Source: Xanthobacter dioxanivorans
GTDB lineage: Bacteria > Pseudomonadota > Alphaproteobacteria > Rhizobiales > Xanthobacteraceae
Assembly (NCBI RefSeq): GCF_016807805.1
Contig: NZ_CP063362.1
Span: forward strand, 1,725,001 to 1,789,000
DNA length: 64,000 bases
Reading direction: 5' to 3'
Made by a program: the position numbers and the translations under genes. The notes under the pieces were generated by a model, which was not told the DNA's origin, made no database searches, and worked only from the letters and a program-made list of their open reading frames with translations. Of this stretch, positions 8,683 through 16,949 are shown piece by piece (within the stretch, counting starts at the first letter, position 1; each line of letters begins with the position of its first letter).

Positions 8683-8708
8683 AACGTTTGCGCGGGCTTC
8701 GTGGTTCC
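8683..8708 (-). promoter_or_regulatory. EcfG-dependent promoter of ecfG
   Basis: On the minus strand GGAAC (8708-8704) is followed by 17 bases and CGTT (8686-8683). This is the published alphaproteobacterial EcfG consensus GGAAC-N16/17-CGTT. It lies 153 bases before the chosen ecfG start and implies positive autoregulation. Confidence 0.75.
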
Positions 8709-8741
8709 CCGGCGGGCGATGCGGCCAGTCCAGCTGCGGGA

Positions 8742-9023
8742 TCAGTTGGCCCCGCCATTATTGCTCTGGGCGTTGCTCTTCTGGCCGCCCTTCTGGCCGG
8801 CCTGGGAGGCGAGGGTGCGATCGCGCGAGAAGCTGCGCTGCTCGTCCGCCACGCTCTGTCCGCCCTTGCGCCCGGCCTCGGCCGCGAGGGCGCGGTTCTG
8901 GAAGAAGCTCCGCTTTTCGGCCGGAACGCTCTCTCCGCCCTTACGGGCGATGGCGCGCTGCTTTTCCGCATCCATCGCAGCGAATCCGCGTTGGGATGTG
9001 CCCTTGGATCGAGCCTTGTCCAT
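8742..9023 (-). CDS. KGG-motif general stress protein (YciG-like)
   Basis: A small, very hydrophilic protein of 93 residues with two to three copies of the KGG stress motif: RGFAAMDAEKQRAIARKGG, then SVPAEKRSFFQNRALAAEAG and RKGGQSVADEQRSFSRDRTL. Such proteins are induced in stationary phase and osmotic stress in many bacteria; the molecular role is unclear. ATG 9023 (MDKARSKG) is chosen because GGAGGAG stands eight bases upstream. A consensus EcfG promoter is 53 bases ahead. Its placement inside the phyR/ecfG locus and its promoter make it a clear stress-regulon member. Confidence 0.88.
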   Translation of the reverse strand: MDKARSKGTSQRGFAAMDAEKQRAIARKGGESVPAEKRSFFQNRALAAEAGRKGGQSVADEQRSFSRDRTLASQAGQKGGQKSNAQSNNGGAN

Positions 9024-9075
9024 CTGCTGTGCTCCTCCGAACTGGCAATGCATCGCCACGTCGATACTCAGGAAG

Positions 9076-9100
9076 AACGAACCCGGCCGCCTTCGGTTCC
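9076..9100 (-). promoter_or_regulatory. EcfG-dependent promoter of the KGG stress gene
   Basis: On the minus strand GGAAC (9100-9096), 16 bases, CGTT (9079-9076), an exact consensus match. The start codon of the KGG gene follows 53 bases downstream. Confidence 0.78.
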
Positions 9101-9264
9101 GGTGCAGATTGCATTCGTTCGGCGGCGGCCCGCCGCGCGCCGTGGCATGATCACCAAATCCTTGAGAAAGAGGATGAATCCCGGGAGCGCGGCGCCGTCC
9201 TCCCGGCGCTCAATCCGCCCGGACCGCGCGCATGTCCGATCGGGACCGTTTTCGACCCTTGGAG

Positions 9265-11019
9265 CTAGAAGGCGTGCGCCGGCCGTGGCTTGGGGACCGG
9301 GCGGCAGGGGAATTCGCCCGCCACGAGGAAGGCGCCGTCCTCGGCCTTGCTCCGCGTCAGATTGCCGCCGAGCTGGGTGGCGAAGCCGCCGGCGAGGCTG
9401 GTGGGCTCGGCGGCGTCGTCCCAGCTGCCGGCGGCGCTGCGCACCGTGAGCTGCAGCCGATCGCCGACCACTGCGCCGCGCAGGGCGATGGCGGTGGAGC
9501 CCGACGGCAAGGACAGGGACAGCACCACCTCCACCACCATCAATGCGAGGGGCACCGCCATGTCGGTGGGCAGGCGCACGTCCTCGGCCTCCACCGTGAT
9601 GCGCGCATTGCACTCGACGCTGCCCTCCAGCAGCGAGGCGAGCTCGCCCAGAAGCTCCCGCAGCAGCACCTGCGACCCGTCGCTCGCCTCGTAGAGGATG
9701 CGGTGGACGAGGGCGAGCGTGTTGACCCGGGTGCGCAGCTGCTCGAAGCGCCGCCGGTCGTCGCCCCGCCCGATGCCCGAGCCGTAGAGGCTGAGCAGGC
9801 TCACCACCACCTGCAGGGAGTTCTTGATGCGGTGGTGGATCTCGCGCACCAACGCGGTCTTTTCGGCGAGGCTCTCGCGCAGGCGCGCATCCCGCAGCCG
9901 CACCGCCAGGGCCATGTTCTCCACCGCGTGGCCGAGCACCCGGAATTCGCTCGGCGCGGCGTCGAGGCGCGTGGGGCGGAAGCCGTAATGGCCCTGCGCA
10001 TAGACCGCCGTGACCCGCCGCAGATAGAGCAGCCAGCGCAGGATGATGCGGTCCACCGCCACCCACAGGGCGACAAGGGACAGGATGACGATGACCGCGG
10101 GCAGGGCCAGGCTCGCGGCGATGGCGAGGAAGGTCCAGCCGAACAGGCGATCGGACGGCATGGCGAACGCCACCGTGAGGCCGCGCCGGTCGAGCTTCGC
10201 GGTGGCGAAGGTCCAGCGCTGGCCCTGGGCGTCGGTGGCCTCGTGCAGGGTATGGCCGCCGGCGCCGAGGCTGGTCTCGAGATTGGCGGCGTCGAACAAG
10301 GCGGCGCTGACGCCGCGCGAATTGGAGACGAGTTCCTCGCCCAACGGGGAAAACAGGGCGACCACCCCGTTGGCGGGGGGGGTCTGCTGGCGCAGCTGAT
10401 TGTCGAGCCACGCCACGTCGATCCCCACCGCGAGGACCTTCTCCAGCTGGCCGGCATCGGTGCGCAGCGGCAGCGTCCCCACCAGCACCTGCTTGCCCGC
10501 CGCCGGGCTCTGCACCCGGCCGAAGAGGCTGAAGCCGGGCTGGGCCACCGCCGCCTGCCACCACGGGTCGTGGGCCACCTCGTCCTCCGTCACCGGGAGC
10601 GCGGCGCACAGCACCCGCCCTGAGGCATCGAGCACGCCGATATTGGCGACGAAGGGCAGGCTCACCGTGGCGCCGCGCAGGGTGGCCTGGCAGGTGGCGC
10701 CGCCGGTGCGCACCTCCTCCACGTTCTTGAGGGCGTAGAGCACGTTCTCGGCGGAGGCGAAGATGCTCTCCTGGGTCGCGGCGGCGGCGAGGGCGCGCTG
10801 GAGCAGATGCTGGCGCGCCTCCTCCTCCGCCCCGTTCAGCTGCATCACGCCCTGGGCGATGTTGAGGGCGGCGATGGGGGCCATGGCCAGCAGCACCACC
10901 AGGAGAAGCCGGCGCCGCACGCTGTCGAACAGGGACCGCGGCTGTCCCGCCACCGTCGCAAAGATGGCGTTGCGCTGCCTGTGGCGTCCCGGCACGGCCT
11001 TCGCCTTGCTCAATTCCAT
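9265..11019 (-). CDS. Membrane HisKA_2-type sensor with degenerate ATP site (PhyK/PhyP-like)
   Basis: 584 residues. A first membrane helix (about 37-58), a periplasmic sensor region to about residue 285, a second helix (about 290-325), a linker, then the phosphoacceptor box REIHHRIKNSLQVVVSLLSL with His intact near 410. In the catalytic domain the N-box should read like PLALIVNELVTNA, but here it is PLALMVVEVVLSLSL, lacking the Mg-binding Asn. The glycine-rich end (LAGGFATQLGGNLT) is weak. It may therefore be a phosphatase or scaffold acting on PhyR, as described for PhyP, rather than a kinase. It is divergent from phyR. Confidence 0.82.
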   Translation of the reverse strand: MELSKAKAVPGRHRQRNAIFATVAGQPRSLFDSVRRRLLLVVLLAMAPIAALNIAQGVMQLNGAEEEARQHLLQRALAAAATQESIFASAENVLYALKNVEEVRTGGATCQATLRGATVSLPFVANIGVLDASGRVLCAALPVTEDEVAHDPWWQAAVAQPGFSLFGRVQSPAAGKQVLVGTLPLRTDAGQLEKVLAVGIDVAWLDNQLRQQTPPANGVVALFSPLGEELVSNSRGVSAALFDAANLETSLGAGGHTLHEATDAQGQRWTFATAKLDRRGLTVAFAMPSDRLFGWTFLAIAASLALPAVIVILSLVALWVAVDRIILRWLLYLRRVTAVYAQGHYGFRPTRLDAAPSEFRVLGHAVENMALAVRLRDARLRESLAEKTALVREIHHRIKNSLQVVVSLLSLYGSGIGRGDDRRRFEQLRTRVNTLALVHRILYEASDGSQVLLRELLGELASLLEGSVECNARITVEAEDVRLPTDMAVPLALMVVEVVLSLSLPSGSTAIALRGAVVGDRLQLTVRSAAGSWDDAAEPTSLAGGFATQLGGNLTRSKAEDGAFLVAGEFPCRPVPKPRPAHAF

Positions 11020-11120
11020 AACTGCTCCGCAAAGCGCCGCACGCCGGATCAGGTCTCCGCCCGGGCGCTTTCGTACCGGACCGCAAAGTCGTCGCTGCGC
11101 GCGACCGCCGTCCGCACTAT

Positions 11121-11145
11121 AATGCGTTGCGATGCAGCAGGTTCC
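11121..11145 (-). promoter_or_regulatory. Near-consensus EcfG promoter for the sensor gene
   Basis: On the minus strand GGAAC (11145-11141), 16 bases, then CATT (11124-11121) where the consensus has CGTT. One mismatch; the position, about 100 bases before the sensor start, is sensible. Weak evidence. Confidence 0.3.
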
Positions 11146-11155
11146 CCAAGAGGAC

Positions 11156-11180
11156 GGAACTTAACCGCAAGGCCGGCGTT
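11156..11180 (+). promoter_or_regulatory. EcfG-dependent promoter of phyR
   Basis: GGAAC (11156-11160), 16 bases, CGTT (11177-11180): an exact match to the EcfG consensus, 42 bases before the phyR start. PhyR would thus be under the control of the sigma factor it releases. Confidence 0.8.
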
Positions 11181-11222
11181 ACCGGGCTTGGCTACGTCGA
11201 ACCAGCTTCCAAGGGATATCGC

Positions 11223-12020
11223 ATGGCTCCGAATGCGCTCGTCAAGCAGCTTCCGTACCTGCGCCGCTACACGCGGGCGCTGGTCGGCTCGCAGGCGAAG
11301 GGCGATCTGCTGGTGCAGAACACCCTGCAGGCGATCCTCGACGGCAAGGTCACGGTGGACGCCCAGGTCTCGCCGCGCGTCGCCCTCTACAAGGCGTTCC
11401 ACGAGGTGTGGAACCGCCGCCCGGCGACCGCGGGCGGAGCGACCTCGCGGGCCGACGCCCGGCTTCAGGCCATGGACCCGGCCTCGCGCATCGCGCTGCT
11501 GCTCACCGCGATGGAAGGGTTCTCCTACGCCGAGACCGCCAACATCCTCGGCACCAGCGTCGCCGACATCGAGGTGCAGGTGGTGTCGGCGCAGCGGGAG
11601 ATCGACCGGCAGATCGCCACCCGCGTCCTCATCATCGAGGACGAATGGGTGATCGCCCTCGACCTGAAGACCCTCGTCGCCGAGCTCGGGCACGAGGTGA
11701 TCGGCGTCGCCCCGACCCATACCAAGGCGGTGGAGCTCGCCAAGGCCGGCAATTTCGGCCTCGTGCTGGCCGACATCCAGCTGGCCGACGGCTCCTCCGG
11801 CATCGAGGCGGTGACCGAGATCCTGGAGAGCTTCAACGTGCCGGTGATCTTCATCACCGCCTTCCCCGACCGCCTTTTGACCGGCGAGCGGCCGGAGCCC
11901 ACCTATCTCATCACCAAGCCGTTCCTCACCGAGACGGTGAAGGCGACCATCGCCCAGGCGCTGTTCTTCCACGAAGCCCGGGCGCAACCCGAAGGCGCCG
12001 TCTCTGCCCGCACCGCCTGA
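11223..12020 (+). CDS. phyR: General stress anti-anti-sigma response regulator PhyR
   Basis: 265 residues. Residues 1 to about 130 form a sigma-factor-like domain (LPYLRRYTRALVGSQAKGD, then IALLLTAMEGFSYAETANIL) and residues about 135-255 a receiver. The receiver shows the acidic pair in VLIIEDEW, the phosphoacceptor Asp in LVLADIQLADGSSG and the Lys in YLITKPF. In the known mechanism, phosphorylated PhyR uses its sigma-like domain to bind NepR and free EcfG. ATG 11223 follows a consensus EcfG promoter by 42 bases. The DUF883 gene lies 40 bases downstream and is probably in the same transcript. Confidence 0.95.
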   Translation: MAPNALVKQLPYLRRYTRALVGSQAKGDLLVQNTLQAILDGKVTVDAQVSPRVALYKAFHEVWNRRPATAGGATSRADARLQAMDPASRIALLLTAMEGFSYAETANILGTSVADIEVQVVSAQREIDRQIATRVLIIEDEWVIALDLKTLVAELGHEVIGVAPTHTKAVELAKAGNFGLVLADIQLADGSSGIEAVTEILESFNVPVIFITAFPDRLLTGERPEPTYLITKPFLTETVKATIAQALFFHEARAQPEGAVSARTA

Positions 12021-12060
12021 AACCCCTTCCCCTGAGCTCTTGCCCGCGGAGATTCCCGAA

Positions 12061-12369
12061 ATGGCCGACAAGCCCGCAACCATAAAGTCCGTCTCCGCCG
12101 ATGCCGAGCCGAGCCTCGCCGATGTGCGCGAGGATCTCGACCAGCTGCGGACCGATTTCGCCCGCCTGCTGGAGACCCTCGGCAAGACGGCCCGCCACGG
12201 CGTCGAAGGTGCCGCAGGCGAGGCCGGGAGCGCGGCGGCCGACGTCACCGACTGGGCCGAGGGCCAGTACCTGACCCTGCGCGAGAGCATCCGCGAGCAG
12301 CCCATCACCGCCTGCGCCGTCGCGGCGGCGGTCGGCGTCATCCTCGGCCAGTTCCTTCTGCGCCGCTGA
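12061..12369 (+). CDS. DUF883 (ElaB/YqjD-like) membrane-anchored protein
   Basis: 102 residues beginning MADKPATIKS. A charged helical N-terminal half (LADVREDLDQLRTDFARLL) leads to a C-terminal transmembrane helix ACAVAAAVGVILGQFLLRR, the YqjD/ElaB plan. In E. coli these tail-anchored proteins associate with ribosomes in stationary phase. Position 40 bases after phyR and before a terminator suggests it is the second gene of a PhyR-EcfG stress operon. Confidence 0.85.
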   Translation: MADKPATIKSVSADAEPSLADVREDLDQLRTDFARLLETLGKTARHGVEGAAGEAGSAAADVTDWAEGQYLTLRESIREQPITACAVAAAVGVILGQFLLRR

Positions 12370-12407
12370 TCGACCGGCGCGCGCCGGGCCGGGTCGGTGT
12401 GAATTCG

Positions 12408-12447
12408 ACGGGGCGGCCGGATCCCTCGCGGGGACCCGCCGCCCCGT
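12408..12447 (+). terminator. Terminator hairpin of the phyR operon
   Basis: ACGGGGCGGC (12408-12417) pairs perfectly with GCCGCCCCGT (12438-12447) over ten bases with a 20-base loop that can fold further. It lies 38 bases after the DUF883 stop. The following T-run is short (two T), so termination strength is uncertain. Confidence 0.55.
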
Positions 12448-12507
12448 TCGCGTTCGGGGTGGTGCCGGGGCGATCCCGGCCCGGGCGCCTGAAGCCGGGG
12501 CGGCGGG

Positions 12508-15357
12508 CTATTCGTCCGGAACGTCGAAGCCGAGCTTTTGCAGCGCCCGCCGCAGGGTGGCGCCGTCATAGGGCTTGCCCATGAGCGCGATGCGGGCCGA
12601 GCCGCCGAATTCGCCCTCCAGATCGGACGTGCCGTAGCCGGTGGCGATGATCACCGGCAGGTCGGGGGCGATCTCGGCGAGGTCGCGCACCACGGCGTCG
12701 CCGCGCATGTCGGGAAGCCCCACGTCCACCACCGCGAGCACCACCGCGCCCGGGGCCGCCGCGCGCGCATGGGCAAGGGCGGCATGGCCATGGGAGGCGA
12801 CGGTGACGTCGAAGCCGTGATCCTCCAGGATCTGCCGGGCTACGAGGGCGACAAACGGCTCGTCTTCCACGAGCAGCACCGTGCCGCGGTTGGCGGGTTC
12901 CTCCAGGACGTCTTTCACTTTCTCGACGAGCTCCCCCTGGCTGAAGGGCTTCGTGAGGAGCTGGGCCCGGGGACCCAGCCGCCCGTGATGGACGAGCGCA
13001 TTTCTGGCATATGCGGTGGTGAATAGCACCCGGATATTGGCAAGGCGCCGCTTTACCTCCTCGGCGAGGGCGCGGCCGTCCATGCCTTCGCCGAGGCGGA
13101 TGTCGGTGAACAGCAGGTCGGGGGTCTCGCCCTGGTCGAGGAGGACGAGGGCCGCGGCCGCGTCGGCGGCTTCGGCCACGTGATGCCCGGCGTCGCGCAG
13201 GGTGGCGGTGGTGAGGGCCCGCAATTGCGCATCGTCCTCCACCACGAGGATGGAGGCCGGGCGGGCGTGCGCCCCCCGCTGCGGCCGGGCGGGCGCGTTC
13301 TCCGCCGGCGCGGTCTCCTCGAGGCGCGGCAGATAGAGCTTTACGGTCGTGCCTTCGCCGCGCTCGCTGTAGATCATCACGTGACCGCCGGATTGCTTGA
13401 CGAAGCCGTAGACCTGGCTGAGGCCGAGCCCGGTGCCGTCGCGCGGGCCCTTGGTGGTGAAGAAGGGCTCGAAGGCGCGGGCGCGCACCTCCTCGGTCAT
13501 GCCGGTGCCGGTGTCGCTCACGAACGCCGCCACATACTGGCCGGGCAGGAGGTCCTCCAGGTCGGCGCAATAGGCCTCGTCCAGATAGGCGTTGGCGGTC
13601 TCGATGGTGAGCTTGCCGCCGTCCGGCATGGCGTCGCGGGCGTTGACGGCGAGGTTGAGGATGGCGTTCTCCAGCTGGTTGTGGTCGATCTCGGTGCGCC
13701 ACAGGCCGCCGGCGAGCACGGTCTCCACCATCACGCGCTCGCCCAGCGCGCTGCGCAGCATGTGCGACATGCCGGTGACGAGGCGGTTCACGTCGGTGGG
13801 ACGCGGGTCCAGCGGCTGGCGGCGGGAGAAGGCAAGGAGGCGCTGGGTGAGGGTCGCCGCCCGCAGCGCGCCCTGGCGGCCATAGTCGAGGAAGCGGCGG
13901 ATCTCGACCGCGTTCGGCGACACGCGCCGCTCGGCGGCCTCGAGATTGCCGATGATGACCGTGAGCAGGTTGTTGAAATCGTGGGCGATGCCGCCGGTGA
14001 GCTGGCCCACCGCCTCCATCTTCTGCGCCTGGCGCAGCTGCGCCTCCGCCTTCAGGCGATCCTCCATCTCCTGCTTCAGCAGGAGGTTCGTCGTCGCCAG
14101 CTCGGCCGTGCGCGCGGCGGCGAGGCGCTCCAGGTCCTCGTTGGTGCGGGCGAGGGCCTCGCGCGCGGCGACGATCTCGGAAATATCCGTGCAGCTGCCA
14201 TACCAGCGATCGATGCGGCCGTTGGCGTCCCGCACCGGCACCGCCCGGCACAGGAACCAGCGATAGGAGCCGGCGGCCGACCTCAACCGGCATTCGCGGG
14301 AGAAGGGCGCGCCGCTGCCGAGCGATGCGGCCCAGGCGTCGAGCGCCGGCGCGCTGTCGTCGGGATGGAGGAAGGTGTGCCATTCCCGCACCTGGCCGGG
14401 TTCCGGCGTCTCGCCGGTGAATTCGGCCCAGCGGCGGTTGTAATAGTCGCCGTGGCCGTCCGGCGTGCTGGTCCACACCATCTTCGGGAGGGCTTCGGCC
14501 AGAAGCCGGTAGCGCTGCTCGCTTTCGGCAAGGTCGCGCTCGGCCTTCTTGCGCTCGGTGATCTCCACCACGATGAGGCCGACCAGGCCGATGCTCTCGC
14601 CCTGGGTGCGCACCGGGAAATAGCTCACCAGCCAGTGCCGCCACACCGCGGGGGCGGCGGGGGTGGCTCCCTCCACCTCCACGTCGGCGATCACCGCCCC
14701 GGTCTCGATCACCCGCGACAGGCCGGGGGTGATGGCGGCGGCAAGCTGGGGCAGCAGCTCCGCCATGGAGCGGCCGGGATGCTCCGCGACCGGGATGCCG
14801 TTCATGCGCGCCAGCGTCTCGTTGACCCGGACGAAGCGCAGGTGGCGGTCGAAAAAGGCGAAGCCCACCGGCGCGTGGTCGAGCAGGGCCTCCAGCGTCG
14901 CCACGGTGGCATGCTGCGCCGCGACCGCCGAATGGAGGCGCGCCCGCGCGGCCTCGATGCGCCGCACGCCGGCACCGAGCCCGACCCCGGTGAGGAAGGT
15001 GGCGAGCGAGCCGAGGGCGAAGGAGGCGAAGGCGGCGCGCGCCACATGCGGCTCCGGCGCGCCCGGCGCCAGCGCGGAGGCATCGCGCGAGACGTGCAGC
15101 ATTCCGTCGCCGGCGACGAACACGAGCAGGGCCACGAGCCCGATGCGCGCGCCGCAGACCAGCGTCAGCATGAACAGCACCGGGATGTGGATGACGAACG
15201 GCGCGAATTCGCCCAGCTCGGGGCCGAAGGCGTAGCGCAGGCCGAATGCCGCCACCAGCGCCAGCGCGGCGAAGCCGAGCCGCCAGGCGGGCGGTCTTTG
15301 TTGTGTGATGATGGTGAGGAATGGGCCGGCCAGGCCCGGGTGGACTGATCCATCCAT
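12508..15357 (-). CDS. PAS-containing hybrid histidine kinase with two receivers
   Basis: 949 residues. Three to four membrane helices (about 25-125), two PAS-type sensor domains (about 150-275 and 280-400, the second with [13 protein letters not shown] and a PAC end), then a HisKA box [17 protein letters not shown] and an intact catalytic domain ([28 protein letters not shown]). Two receiver domains follow ([12 protein letters not shown] with [29 protein letters not shown] with [13 protein letters not shown]), both with their phosphoacceptor Asp. A phosphorelay role is inferred; output unknown. ATG 15357 has AGGAG upstream. No cognate regulator is adjacent. It is convergent with the phyR operon. 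Confidence 0.9.
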   Translation of the reverse strand: MDGSVHPGLAGPFLTIITQQRPPAWRLGFAALALVAAFGLRYAFGPELGEFAPFVIHIPVLFMLTLVCGARIGLVALLVFVAGDGMLHVSRDASALAPGAPEPHVARAAFASFALGSLATFLTGVGLGAGVRRIEAARARLHSAVAAQHATVATLEALLDHAPVGFAFFDRHLRFVRVNETLARMNGIPVAEHPGRSMAELLPQLAAAITPGLSRVIETGAVIADVEVEGATPAAPAVWRHWLVSYFPVRTQGESIGLVGLIVVEITERKKAERDLAESEQRYRLLAEALPKMVWTSTPDGHGDYYNRRWAEFTGETPEPGQVREWHTFLHPDDSAPALDAWAASLGSGAPFSRECRLRSAAGSYRWFLCRAVPVRDANGRIDRWYGSCTDISEIVAAREALARTNEDLERLAAARTAELATTNLLLKQEMEDRLKAEAQLRQAQKMEAVGQLTGGIAHDFNNLLTVIIGNLEAAERRVSPNAVEIRRFLDYGRQGALRAATLTQRLLAFSRRQPLDPRPTDVNRLVTGMSHMLRSALGERVMVETVLAGGLWRTEIDHNQLENAILNLAVNARDAMPDGGKLTIETANAYLDEAYCADLEDLLPGQYVAAFVSDTGTGMTEEVRARAFEPFFTTKGPRDGTGLGLSQVYGFVKQSGGHVMIYSERGEGTTVKLYLPRLEETAPAENAPARPQRGAHARPASILVVEDDAQLRALTTATLRDAGHHVAEAADAAAALVLLDQGETPDLLFTDIRLGEGMDGRALAEEVKRRLANIRVLFTTAYARNALVHHGRLGPRAQLLTKPFSQGELVEKVKDVLEEPANRGTVLLVEDEPFVALVARQILEDHGFDVTVASHGHAALAHARAAAPGAVVLAVVDVGLPDMRGDAVVRDLAEIAPDLPVIIATGYGTSDLEGEFGGSARIALMGKPYDGATLRRALQKLGFDVPDE

Positions 15358-15575
15358 TCTCCTGCGAGGCGGGGGCCGCCACCATGCCCCCGATGGGCCG
15401 CCGGGTTCAACCTCGCCTTGGAGCCCGATCCGACCGGATGGCAGCGGACGCCGTGCCCGCGCGGTCGGGCAGCCGCCGCCAAGCTATTGACTGGATACGC
15501 AATTGCCCACCCGCAGCGACGCGCCCCGGGCGTTTCGATACGGGTGATCCAGGTCTCGGGGGCGCAGGCGCGCGA

Positions 15576-15600
15576 AAGGCGGGAGCCGGGCTCCCGCCTT
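15576..15600 (-). terminator. Terminator hairpin after the PRC-barrel gene
   Basis: AAGGCGGGAGC (15576-15586) and GCTCCCGCCTT (15590-15600) are eleven perfect pairs with a three-base loop. On the minus strand it follows the PRC-barrel stop by 45 bases and is trailed by three T. Confidence 0.6.
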
Positions 15601-15644
15601 CGCCGCCGTGCCGTTGCGGCGCCTCGCCTTCAGGCGTGGGCCAG

Positions 15645-16151
15645 TCAGCGCGACGGGGCGGGCGGCGGGGTGGCCGGCCGGGTCGTGCTGCCCACGCTGC
15701 CGGTGGTGGCCGGAGCCGAATCATACCTGGCGAAGGTCGGGGCGGCCTTCAGCTCGTCCTTGGTCTTGCGCAGCACCAGGCGCTCGCCCTTGTCGTTGCG
15801 GGTGATCTCCACGGTGCGGAAAGGCACGGCGACGTTCTTCTCGCCGACGCCGAGGAAGCCGCCTACGCCGATCACAGCGGCCATCACGTTGCCGGTGCGA
15901 TCCACCAGGAGATCGTTGATTTCGCCGAGGTTCTCGTCGGCGGCCCCATAGACGGTCATGCCGATGAGGTGGGAGGCGAGAAACTGATCGGCCGCCTGCC
16001 GGTTGATGAAGGCGACGGAGCCGGTGGCCGAACTCATGGGCGGCGTGACCTGCACGCCGGGGGCGGCGGGATTGGGCGTCACCTGCTGCGCCATGGCAGT
16101 GGTGGAAAGAAGAGCAGCGGCAGCCGCGGCGTAGATTGACATCTTGTTCAT
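15645..16151 (-). CDS. Secreted PRC-barrel domain protein
   Basis: 168 residues with a signal peptide (MNKMSIYAAAAAALLSTTAM, cleavage probably after AMA). The PRC-barrel segment runs from about residue 50 to 125: HLIGMTVYGAADENLGEIND, LVDRTGNVMAAVIGVGGFLG, then VAVPFRTVEI. Small periplasmic PRC-barrel proteins are numerous in Hyphomicrobiales; their ligand is unknown. The C-terminal tail is Pro/Thr/Ser-rich. ATG 16151 is chosen for the signal peptide and GAGGAGGAC upstream; a longer frame to 16256 lacks support. Confidence 0.88.
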   Translation of the reverse strand: MNKMSIYAAAAAALLSTTAMAQQVTPNPAAPGVQVTPPMSSATGSVAFINRQAADQFLASHLIGMTVYGAADENLGEINDLLVDRTGNVMAAVIGVGGFLGVGEKNVAVPFRTVEITRNDKGERLVLRKTKDELKAAPTFARYDSAPATTGSVGSTTRPATPPPAPSR

Positions 16152-16469
16152 AGGTGTCCTCCTCAAGAGAGCATGTACTTTCCGGACGGAACAGGTTGAT
16201 GAGGCCACGTCGGACGGGACCGCAGGCACAAGTGGCATGCGCTGCGAACCGGACATGCGAAGAGCACGTTCTTCCGGGTCCCATGTGGCGTCTGGAGCGT
16301 GGATCGTCTTCCTTCCGCTGCGAAATCAACTCGAATCACGACGGGATGTTCCAGAAGAATGCGCGCCGCTGTGTCGCCCCGGGGCGCGGGCGCCGGGGCG
16401 AGCGGGCCTTGCACGCCGTCGGGCGCCATGGCAACAGGCGGAAAGCCCCGAGCCGAGGATTGAAGGCGC
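16152..16469. other. Intergenic region before the terB-like gene
   Basis: About 318 bases between divergent genes, with no gene seen. It contains an eight-pair hairpin, CGCCCCGG (16375-16382) with CCGGGGCG (16393-16400). No EcfG-type promoter was found on either strand. Confidence 0.6.
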
Positions 16470-16949
16470 ATGTTCCGCACCCTCTCCGACTTCATCACCG
16501 ACATCACCGGCGGACAGCGCGAGGCCGCCGCCTTCGACGAGAACGACTACCGCCTCGCCGCCGCCGCGCTCCTGGTGCACGTGATGTCCATCGACGGCGC
16601 GGTGACCGAGGACGAGCAGGTCGTGCTCAAGGACATCCTCGCCACGCGCTTCGGCCTCGATGCCGGGGAAAGCGAGGCGCTGGTGGAGCTCGCCATTGCC
16701 AAGGATGCCGAAGCGGTTGATCTTTACGCCTTCACCAGCGTGCTCAACCGGGCGCTGGACGACGAGGGCCGCATGCGCATCGTCGAGATGATGTTCGAGG
16801 TCGCCTATGCCGATGGCGGCCTGAGCGAGTTCGAGGACAATCTGGTGTGGCGCGCGGCCGAGCTGCTCAACGTGGGCTCGCGCGACCGTATCCGCATCCG
16901 GCGCGAGGTGCGGGAGGAGACGGAATCAGGCGGTGAGCAACAGGAGTAG
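16470..16949 (+). CDS. TerB-family tellurite-resistance-like protein
   Basis: 159 residues, all-helical, with the TerB metal/acidic repeats: AALLVHVMSIDGAVTEDEQ (about 32-50) and MFEVAYADGGLSEFEDNLV (about 108-126). The DG/E pattern twice is characteristic. TerB-domain proteins are cytoplasmic and their role outside ter operons is unclear. The last 17 bases overlap the next gene, so the two are probably translated from one message. Confidence 0.87.
   Translation: MFRTLSDFITDITGGQREAAAFDENDYRLAAAALLVHVMSIDGAVTEDEQVVLKDILATRFGLDAGESEALVELAIAKDAEAVDLYAFTSVLNRALDDEGRMRIVEMMFEVAYADGGLSEFEDNLVWRAAELLNVGSRDRIRIRREVREETESGGEQQE

Noticed and set aside
7531..9150. Long plus-strand frame across the ecfG and KGG genes
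   Set aside because: Arginine- and alanine-rich reverse-complement shadow with no family resemblance; the minus strand carries real genes with promoters.
12566..15385. Second long frame within the hybrid kinase and its plus-strand counterpart
   Set aside because: Shadows of the 949-residue kinase gene, typical of very GC-rich DNA.
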